DNA from: an uncultured Prevotella sp.
Lineage (GTDB): Bacteria; Bacteroidota; Bacteroidia; Bacteroidales; Bacteroidaceae
Assembly: GCA_900769055.1 (NCBI GenBank)
Contig: CAAGFF010000095.1
Coordinates: forward strand, 1 to 15,369
DNA length: 15,369 nt
Direction of reading: 5' to 3'
In this document: positions 1 to 5,588 of the stretch, one piece after another
Position numbering within the stretch: position 1 is the first letter of the stretch
Layout of the letters: the number at the start of each line of letters is the position of its first letter
Notes under the pieces: model-generated
The model's database searches: none
What the model was told of the DNA's origin: nothing
What the model saw: the letters and a program-made list of their open reading frames with translations, nothing else
Made by a program: the position numbers and the translations under genes

Positions 1-3000
1 CTATTCTTGCTGCTATGTTGATGATGGTTTTGTCATCAGCAATGGCTCAGGTTACAACTTCTGGCATTAATGGTAAGGTTACACTTGAGGCCACAGGCGA
101 GGAAGTCATTGGTGCTTCCATACAGGCTGTCCATGTACCTTCTGGAACAAAGTATGCCGCTGTTACTAACGCAAAAGGTATCTACTCTATCCAGGGTATG
201 CGTGCCGGTGGTCCTTATACCGTAACTGTTTCTTACATCGGTGCACAGACCAAAAGTTTCGAGAATGTAGCCCTTACTCTCGGTGAGTCCTACAACCTCC
301 AGGTGTGGTTGGCTGACGATACCCAGACCCTGGGCGATGTTGTTGTTACAGGTCAGGCAGGAGTGAATGGAACAAAGAATGGTGCTGCTCAGACAATCAC
401 CAATATGCGTATTCAGGAACTGCCTACCATCACCCACAGCGTGGCAGATGTTGCCCGCATCAATCCTTTCGTAAAGGTTTCAGAGCGTGGTGCCATGACA
501 ATAGCCGGTTCTAACAACCGTTACAATGCAATCCAGATTGACGGTGCCATGTCAAACGACGTGTTCGGTCTTACAGCCAACGGTGCCAATGGTGGCCAGG
601 CTGGTACCCAGGCATTCTCTATGGAGACCATCGACCAGATACACGTATCTATCGCCCCATTCGACGTTCGTCAGTCAGGCTTTACAGGTGGTGCTATCAA
701 CGCCATTACAAAGTCTGGTACCAACGAGATTCACGGAAGCGTTTATTCTTACTTCCAGAATGGCGACATGGTATCTGACAAGTACGAGAAGCACGACGGT
801 ACAGAGTCTTCAAAGTATGGCAGCATGACCGACTGGACACTCGGTGCTACACTCGGTGGTCCTATAGTAAAGGACAAACTGTTCTTCTTCGCCAACTTCG
901 AGCGTTCAAAGAAGGAGTATGACAATGCTTATTCTACCGACAACGGCATGTCCAAGGTTGATTTCAGTGTAGCTAACGATATTCTCGACTTTGTTAAGCA
1001 GCAGGCAGCTGCTCAGGGCGTAACCTATCGTGGCACCCTCGGCACACCGAAAGAGTACACTTACTCTGACAAGGTTGGCTTGAAGCTCGACTGGAACATC
1101 AACGAACGCAACCACGCTTCTCTCCGCTGGTCATTCGTTGACGCTAAGCAGAACAACAATACAGCAGGCGCAAAGTCTCTTGTTACCAACGACTATGCTT
1201 ATGACTTCTGTTCAAAGACCAACTCATTGGTATTCGAACTTAACAGCCGCATCGGCGACAACATGAACAACGAGTTCCACGCAAGCTGGACATCTGTACG
1301 CGACAAGCGTAATCCTGGAGATCCATTCCCTATGATTCAAATTCTTAACGTGGGTGGCGGTACACTGAACATAGGTAACGAACGTTCTTCAATGGCAAAC
1401 CAGCTTAATCAGGACATCTATACTCTTACCGACAACTTCACCATCAACGCTGGCCGTCACTCTATCACCCTCGGTACACACGATGAGTTCTACAAGTTCG
1501 GTAACCTCTTCTGTCAGGACATCTACGGAACATACATCTATTCTTCTGTTGATGATTTCTATGCAGGCAAGATTAATCGTTTCCGCTATGGGCAGGCTGT
1601 AGAGTCGGTAACTGGCACAAAGCGCTGGATACCAGAGTTCTCTGCCGGACAGATTGGTTTCTATGCTCAGGACAAGTGGGCTGTCACCGACAACTTCGAC
1701 CTCACATACGGTCTGCGTATCGATATGCCTATAATGTTCGATGAGCCAATTCAGAATGCAGAGTTCAATGTATATGCCGCTCAGCAGGGATGGGATCTTA
1801 AGACCAACCACAAGATTGCCGTTGAGCCAATGTGGTCTCCGCGTCTCGGTTTCCGTTGGGATGTTCTTAAGAACCGCAATCTCATCGTTCGTGGTGGTGT
1901 AGGTATCTTCACAGGCCGCGTGCCATACGTTTGGATATCAAACAGCTTCTCTAATACAGGTGTGGCCCAGATGAAGTACGACTCAAAGAAAGGTAATCAG
2001 AATGTGCAAATTCAGTATGATGCTAACAAGGCAGGATTAGCAGATTCACGAATCAATATTGAGGTTCCAGGTAGAAATGCACAAGAAGTCGATGTCTTTG
2101 ACAAGAATTTCAAGTTCTCCCAGCAGCTTCGTGCTAACCTTGCTGCCGACTTCAAGTTCCTTGGTATCGACTGGACCGTTGAGGGTATATACTCGAAGAC
2201 TCTCAATGATATGATTATTAAGAACTACAATGTTACAGCTACCGGCAAGACATACGCTGAGGAGATTGGAATCGATGGTTTCGGTGATACACGTCCAATG
2301 TTCCAAACAGGTCCTTACTCTGCTATCTTGGTTCTTGACAACGTTTCCAAGGGCTACAGCTACAACCTCTCCGTTAAGGCAGAGAAGAGCTTTGACTTCG
2401 GTCTCGACCTCATGGCAAGCTACACCTACGGCAAGTCTAAGACCATCAACAATGGTTCTTCTTCTGTAGCATTATCTAACTGGCAGAACAACTATACTCA
2501 CGGTGATCCTAACAAGCCAGAGCTTGCAAACTCTAACTTCAACATTCCTCATCAGGTAATGGTTTCTGCTTACCAGCACATCAACTGGAACAAGAACCCA
2601 GGCCGCACCATCGACAACAAGACAACTATCGGTCTTATCTATACCGGTAACTCAGGCTCACCATACTCTATCTATTTAAGTAGCGACCTCAACGGTGATG
2701 GTGGTTACAATGACCTTATGTATATTCCTACAGATGCTGAGGTTGACGCCATGTACGAGGCTAACCTCTTCAAGGCTACAAGCGCTTACACAGCAGAGCA
2801 GCAGCGTGACAACTTCAAGCAGTGGCTTGCGAGCGAGAAGTATGTTAAGGACCACCGTGGTGAGTACTATGAGCGTAACGCTGACAACGAGGACTGGGAG
2901 AACCGTCTTGACCTTCACGTAGACCATAAGTTCGGTTTCAAGTGGGGTAAGGACATCCGCTACATTCAGATTGGTCTCGACATCATTAACTTCACCAACA

Positions 3001-3176
3001 TGCTGAACAAGAAGTGGGGTGCAACTCTCTCACAGAGCGGCTACAACTACTACAGCCCACTCACCTACTCTGGTGGCAAGTATCAGTTCCTCCATCCGGG
3101 CAACTACGACATGCGTTCTTATTCTGACTACTACAGCCGCTGGCGTATGCAGCTCACAGCTAAGTTGACATTCTAA
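1..3176 (+). CDS. Oar-like TonB-dependent outer-membrane receptor, 5' end cut by window edge
   Basis: Beta-barrel receptor that would import an unknown ligand across the outer membrane using TonB energy. The reading frame is open from base 3, ahead of the first ATG at 15, and the residues before that ATG extend a hydrophobic signal peptide (cleavage likely after AMA, before QVTTSG). The true start therefore lies left of the window. Numbering from the ATG at 15: a carboxypeptidase-regulatory-like domain at about 18-105, a VVVTG linker at 109-113, a plug at about 120-240 with NRYNAIQIDG and GGAINAITKSGTN, then a long barrel ending in a terminal Phe (QLTAKLTF), the usual outer-membrane assembly signal. 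No SusD partner follows, and the plug looks more like Myxococcus Oar-type receptors than SusC. The OmpA gene begins 23 bp after the stop, so the two are probably co-transcribed. The substrate cannot be read from sequence. Confidence 0.93.
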   Translation, partial: ILAAMLMMVLSSAMAQVTTSGINGKVTLEATGEEVIGASIQAVHVPSGTKYAAVTNAKGIYSIQGMRAGGPYTVTVSYIGAQTKSFENVALTLGESYNLQVWLADDTQTLGDVVVTGQAGVNGTKNGAAQTITNMRIQELPTITHSVADVARINPFVKVSERGAMTIAGSNNRYNAIQIDGAMSNDVFGLTANGANGGQAGTQAFSMETIDQIHVSIAPFDVRQSGFTGGAINAITKSGTNEIHGSVYSYFQNGDMVSDKYEKHDGTESSKYGSMTDWTLGATLGGPIVKDKLFFFANFERSKKEYDNAYSTDNGMSKVDFSVANDILDFVKQQAAAQGVTYRGTLGTPKEYTYSDKVGLKLDWNINERNHASLRWSFVDAKQNNNTAGAKSLVTNDYAYDFCSKTNSLVFELNSRIGDNMNNEFHASWTSVRDKRNPGDPFPMIQILNVGGGTLNIGNERSSMANQLNQDIYTLTDNFTINAGRHSITLGTHDEFYKFGNLFCQDIYGTYIYSSVDDFYAGKINRFRYGQAVESVTGTKRWIPEFSAGQIGFYAQDKWAVTDNFDLTYGLRIDMPIMFDEPIQNAEFNVYAAQQGWDLKTNHKIAVEPMWSPRLGFRWDVLKNRNLIVRGGVGIFTGRVPYVWISNSFSNTGVAQMKYDSKKGNQNVQIQYDANKAGLADSRINIEVPGRNAQEVDVFDKNFKFSQQLRANLAADFKFLGIDWTVEGIYSKTLNDMIIKNYNVTATGKTYAEEIGIDGFGDTRPMFQTGPYSAILVLDNVSKGYSYNLSVKAEKSFDFGLDLMASYTYGKSKTINNGSSSVALSNWQNNYTHGDPNKPELANSNFNIPHQVMVSAYQHINWNKNPGRTIDNKTTIGLIYTGNSGSPYSIYLSSDLNGDGGYNDLMYIPTDAEVDAMYEANLFKATSAYTAEQQRDNFKQWLASEKYVKDHRGEYYERNADNEDWENRLDLHVDHKFGFKWGKDIRYIQIGLDIINFTNMLNKKWGATLSQSGYNYYSPLTYSGGKYQFLHPGNYDMRSYSDYYSRWRMQLTAKLTF

Positions 3177-3199
3177 TCATCAAAAAAGTGAAATCAACA

Positions 3200-4282
3200 A
3201 TGAAGAAAATATTTGTAATAGCTCTGACTGCTGTCCTTACAGCAATGTCAGCAAACGCACAGTGCTGCGGTAAGGAAGAAGGAAAGGCTTGCTGCGGTGG
3301 ATGCAAGTACAACCCAAGCTGGTTCGTAAACTTTCAGGGCGGCATTCAGTTGCCCAACACTCCCGGCATGAGCCATCTCATCTCGCCAGTGTTCGGCCTC
3401 AATGTAGGTCGCAACATCAGCCCGCTGTTCTCTACACGCCTCGGCATCGAGGGCTGCAACTCAAAGGTGTATAACGCATATACCGGCGAGAAGCAGAGCT
3501 TCAAGTATGCTACAGGCTCGTTCGACGCAATGGTGAACCTGCTCAACCTGATTTCTCCGAAGCGCCGCGCCCTGAACCTTTATGGTATCGCCGGTGTGGG
3601 CCTTAACTGGTCAGGCATGGCAACAACCAACTCAAGCAAGTTCTCTCCAAACATCCGCGTAGGTGCACAGCTCGACTGGCGCGTGGCTAAGAACCTTGCT
3701 TTCAACCTTGAGTATCGTGCCGACAACACCAACGACCAGTTCAATGGCCGTCTGGAGCCAGGCTCACACGACTGGTACACATCCCTGCTTCTTGGTGTTT
3801 CTCTCGTTCTTCCCGATGCTAAGCCACAGGTTGTCGTTAAGGACAACTCTGCTGAGCTGAAGGCTCTGAACGACCGCATCAACGCCCTTCAGGCAGAGAA
3901 CGCTGCTCTGAAGAACCGCAAGCCAGAGGTAAAAGAGGTTGTTAAGACTGTCGTAGACAAGCAGACCGTGCTGCCTAACGTATTCTTCGACTGCGCAAAG
4001 AGTAACATCAGCACTCAGCAGGCTGCCAACGTTAAGGCTATCGCTGACTTCCTGAAGGCTAATCCTAACACCAAGGTTACCATCAAGGGTTATGCTTCTC
4101 CAGAGGGCAATCCAGAGGTTAACCAGAAGCTTTCTGAGGCTCGTGCCCAGGCTGTTGCCGACATGCTCGTAAACAAGCTCGGCATCTCTGCTGACCGCAT
4201 CAAGACCGAGGCTGGTGGTGCTACAAGCGACATCTATCCAGTAAACGAGCTCAACCGTGTAGCTGTTTCTATCGCTAAGTAA
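3200..4282 (+). CDS. OmpA family outer-membrane protein with cysteine-rich N-terminus
   Basis: Outer-membrane protein expected to tie the outer membrane to peptidoglycan. I chose the ATG at 3200 (360 aa) over an in-frame GTG at 3188, because the ATG opens a clean signal peptide MKKIFVIALTAVLTAMSANA. The mature protein would start QCCGKEEGKACCGGC, five cysteines in 14 residues (22, 23, 31, 32, 35). An eight-strand-type barrel region spans about 40-205, a short heptad coiled coil about 216-240 (NSAELKALNDRINALQAENA), and the OmpA C-terminal domain about 255-360. In that domain Arg315 (SEARAQAV) matches the peptidoglycan-contacting Arg. The position of the diaminopimelate-contacting Asp in E. 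coli OmpA (GYTDRIG) is Ser300 here (GYASPEG). The gene follows the TonB receptor closely and is followed by a strong terminator. Confidence 0.93.
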   Translation: MKKIFVIALTAVLTAMSANAQCCGKEEGKACCGGCKYNPSWFVNFQGGIQLPNTPGMSHLISPVFGLNVGRNISPLFSTRLGIEGCNSKVYNAYTGEKQSFKYATGSFDAMVNLLNLISPKRRALNLYGIAGVGLNWSGMATTNSSKFSPNIRVGAQLDWRVAKNLAFNLEYRADNTNDQFNGRLEPGSHDWYTSLLLGVSLVLPDAKPQVVVKDNSAELKALNDRINALQAENAALKNRKPEVKEVVKTVVDKQTVLPNVFFDCAKSNISTQQAANVKAIADFLKANPNTKVTIKGYASPEGNPEVNQKLSEARAQAVADMLVNKLGISADRIKTEAGGATSDIYPVNELNRVAVSIAK

Positions 4283-4307
4283 ACAACTTCACAATTCCAT
4301 CTATATG

Positions 4308-4342
4308 CTCCTGCAAGCACAAGCTTGCAGGAGTTTTTTTTT
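4308..4342 (+). terminator. Rho-independent terminator of the receptor-OmpA unit
   Basis: Perfect 11-bp stem CTCCTGCAAGC (4308-4318) and GCTTGCAGGAG (4323-4333), loop ACAA, followed at once by nine T residues (4334-4342). It lies 25 bp after the OmpA stop codon. Confidence 0.95.
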
Positions 4343-4355
4343 GCCTCAACTCAAA

Positions 4356-4420
4356 CTGCCTCACCCCCTACCCCTCCCCAAACAGCCTCACCCCCTGCCC
4401 CTCCCCAAAAGGGAGGGGAG
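4356..4420. repeat. C-rich 27-bp direct repeat ending in a hairpin
   Basis: Two adjacent 27-bp units, 4356-4382 and 4383-4409, differ at two positions; both have the form C(T/A)GCCTCACCCCCT(A/G)CCCC followed by TCCCCAAA. The second runs into a hairpin CCCCTCCC (4398-4405) with GGGAGGGG (4411-4418). This is the outermost left block of the repeat region. No matching copy is seen on the right side, so it is not part of the inverted repeat proper. Confidence 0.8.
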
Positions 4421-4569
4421 TAAATAGCATAAGAGGTTAAGGGGACCCTACACAGCCCTCAGGACCCTTTCAAACCCTTAGGACCCTCCCCAACCCTCCA
4501 TTAAAGGGAAGGAGAGGCCGAAAGACTAATGGAACCTCTCCAACCCTCCCTTAAAGGGAGGGAGAGACC

Positions 4570-4636
4570 AAAGGTCGAAGGTCTAAGGTCTAAGGCCAAA
4601 TATCGAAGGTCAAAGGATTAAGGTGTAAGGAATAAG
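4570..4636. repeat. Heptanucleotide tandem tract, left arm
   Basis: Nine consecutive 7-nt units in strict register plus a partial one: AAAGGTC, GAAGGTC, TAAGGTC, TAAGGCC, AAATATC, GAAGGTC, AAAGGAT, TAAGGTG, TAAGGAA, TAAG. The consensus is (T/G/A)AAGGTC. Non-coding and in the convergent intergenic space. The mirrored tract lies at 5375-5416. Confidence 0.88.
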
Positions 4637-4642
4637 ACCCCC

Positions 4643-4739
4643 CACCGGGGGGCAGGGGGGCTTCTCTTCTTCACCGGGGGGGGCAGGGGGGCTTCTTCAC
4701 CTGAGGCAGGGGGCTTCTTCTCCACCGGGGGCTTTATCC
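4643..4739. repeat. G-run tandem repeats, left arm
   Basis: Degenerate repeats of about 26 bp with the form CACCGGGGGGCAGGGGGGCT followed by TCTT, starting at 4643, 4672, 4698 and (partial) 4722. They contain six G-runs of five or more (4647-4652, 4655-4660, 4676-4683, 4686-4691, 4709-4713, 4727-4731). Such runs could form G-quadruplexes on the plus strand. The right arm carries the shorter complement at 5241-5315 as C-runs. Confidence 0.82.
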
Positions 4740-4743
4740 TAAC

Positions 4744-4771
4744 TGTAGGGACGCATGAAATGCGTCCGCAA
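4744..4771. repeat. 28-bp block with GGACGCAT hairpin, left copy
   Basis: Identical as reverse complement to 5204-5231. It contains the hairpin GGACGCAT (4749-4756), loop GAA, ATGCGTCC (4760-4767). Confidence 0.9.
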
Positions 4772-4806
4772 ACAAGCCTTAGCAAGAAAAACAAGAAACT
4801 ATACGC

Positions 4807-4848
4807 ACCCAGCAGGACCTCGGAGAGGTCCCACTGCATATTAACCGA
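4807..4848. repeat. 42-bp block with GGACCTC hairpin, left copy
   Basis: Identical over 42 bp, as reverse complement, to 5097-5138; this is the longest perfect match between the arms. It contains the hairpin GGACCTC (4815-4821), loop GGA, GAGGTCC (4825-4831), and ends in an A/T-rich TGCATATTAACCGA. Confidence 0.92.
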
Positions 4849-4896
4849 CCGGTCAACGACCGTCGGATTGCGAAAACGTCCACCCTTTAAACATAT

Positions 4897-4943
4897 GCGT
4901 CATGGCGTGCCTGCACGCCATGACGCACGTTTGGAACAAACGT
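4897..4943. repeat. Paired hairpins of the left arm
   Basis: First hairpin: a perfect 14-bp stem GCGTCATGGCGTGC (4897-4910) with GCACGCCATGACGC (4913-4926), loop CT. Second hairpin: ACGTTTG (4927-4933), loop GAA, CAAACGT (4937-4943), directly abutting. The right arm has the same two hairpins in mirror order at 5005-5046, but the stem of the larger one has a different sequence. Confidence 0.9.
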
Positions 4944-5004
4944 TTAAACGTGTAGGATACATATAGCAGGATTTGCGCAACCATATATATGTCAGGACAC
5001 ATAA

Positions 5005-5046
5005 ACGTTTGTCCCAAACGTGCGCCATGGGCATTGCCCATGGCGC
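5005..5046. repeat. Paired hairpins of the right arm
   Basis: First hairpin: ACGTTTG (5005-5011), loop TCC, CAAACGT (5015-5021). Second hairpin: an 11-bp stem GCGCCATGGGC (5022-5032), loop ATT, GCCCATGGCGC (5036-5046). These are the counterparts of 4897-4943. The small hairpin keeps its stem; the large one keeps its ability to pair, but its bases have changed on both sides. Confidence 0.9.
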
Positions 5047-5096
5047 GTATGTTTAAAGGTGAAAGTCTCGGCACGTATCCGACGGTCTTCGACACA

Positions 5097-5138
5097 TCGG
5101 TTAATATGCAGTGGGACCTCTCCGAGGTCCTGCTGGGT
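5097..5138. repeat. 42-bp block, right copy
   Basis: Exact reverse complement of 4807-4848, including the hairpin GGACCTC (5114-5120), loop TCC, GAGGTCC (5124-5130). Confidence 0.92.
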
Positions 5139-5203
5139 ACGAAAACTTGTTCATGTTTCCTCACATTAGCAGTCAGTGGACAAATAGATTTGTTTCGGTT
5201 CCC

Positions 5204-5269
5204 TTGCGGACGCATTTCATGCGTCCCTACATGCGGGATAAAGCCCCCGGTGGAGAAGAAGCCCCCTGC
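5204..5269. repeat. 28-bp and 34-bp blocks, right copies
   Basis: Positions 5204-5231 are the exact reverse complement of 4744-4771, and 5236-5269 of 4706-4739. The two blocks are 4 bp apart on both sides, so this part of the arms is collinear without gaps (62 of 66 positions fall in perfect blocks). Confidence 0.92.
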
Positions 5270-5374
5270 CCCCCCCCGGTGAAAAAGAGAAGCCCCCCTG
5301 TCCCCCAGTGGGGGGTCTTATTCCTTACATCTTAGTCTTCTCCCTCCCTTTAAGGGAGGGTTGGGGATGGTTCC

Positions 5375-5416
5375 CTTTGACTTTTGACCTTCGACCTTTG
5401 ACTTTAGTCCTTAGTC
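5375..5416. repeat. Heptanucleotide tandem tract, right arm
   Basis: Six units in strict 7-nt register: CTTTGAC, TTTTGAC, CTTCGAC, CTTTGAC, TTTAGTC, CTTAGTC. As reverse complement these read GTCAAAG-like and match the left tract. Two more units, CTTACAT and CTTAGTC, lie at 5324-5337 beside the other TTTAAGGG palindrome. Confidence 0.85.
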
Positions 5417-5523
5417 TTCTCCCTCCCTTTAAGGGAGGGTTGGGGAGGGTCATGAGAAAAGACACGAAGAGGAATGAGTAAAAACACAAGGAATAAAAGG
5501 TAAAAGTCCAAGGGTTTAAAAAC

Positions 5524-5565
5524 AATAACAGGCGGCAGAGTCGGAAGACCCAGCCGCCTGTTATT
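5524..5565. terminator. Bidirectional terminator, mainly serving the minus-strand operon
   Basis: Perfect 13-bp stem AATAACAGGCGGC (5524-5536) with GCCGCCTGTTATT (5553-5565). The 16-nt loop contains a small GTC-GGAA-GAC stem. T-runs follow on both strands: TTTTT to 5570 on the plus strand, and GTTTTTAAA on the minus strand after the stem. It lies 23 bp past the stop codon of the last minus-strand gene. Confidence 0.93.
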
Positions 5566-5588
5566 TTTTTGCATCACGCAAGCGACGG

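Larger units (their letters stand above)
4481..5450. repeat. Nested imperfect inverted repeat of about 970 bp
   Basis: Fills the space between two convergent transcription units and holds no credible gene. Blocks in the left arm recur as reverse complements, in nearly the same order, in the right arm: CCCTCCCTTTAAGGGAGGG-type palindromes (4494-4516, 4545-4566; 5339-5360, 5419-5438), heptad tracts, TAAGGAATAAGACCCCCCAC (4626-4645; 5308-5327), a perfect 34-bp block (4706-4739; 5236-5269), a perfect 28-bp block (4744-4771; 5204-5231), a perfect 42-bp block (4807-4848; 5097-5138), an 11-bp block (4858-4868; 5077-5087), CCTTTAAACATA (4884-4895; 5048-5059) and two hairpin modules. The centre is TTGCGCAA at 4973-4980. 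Segments between blocks (for example 4772-4806 and 5139-5203) are unrelated, so the arms are old or assembled from modules. It could be two facing copies of one dispersed repeat unit, or a composite like bacterial interspersed mosaic elements. No transposase is present. Confidence 0.88.

Noticed and set aside
15..26. ATG at 15 as the start of the TonB receptor
   Set aside because: The frame is open upstream and the preceding residues extend the signal peptide; a lysine-bearing start is expected beyond the edge.
3188..3190. GTG start for the OmpA gene
   Set aside because: ATG at 3200 gives a standard signal peptide; the four extra residues add nothing.
4618..5335. Several ORFs of 66-120 codons on both strands within the repeat region, two sharing PSRTSERSHCILTD
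   Set aside because: The shared peptide is just the 42-bp inverted repeat read from both sides. The ORFs run through hairpins and G/C-runs and show no protein-like composition.
4481..5450. CRISPR array or insertion sequence
   Set aside because: There are no equal repeats with unique equal-length spacers, no transposase frame and no visible target duplication.
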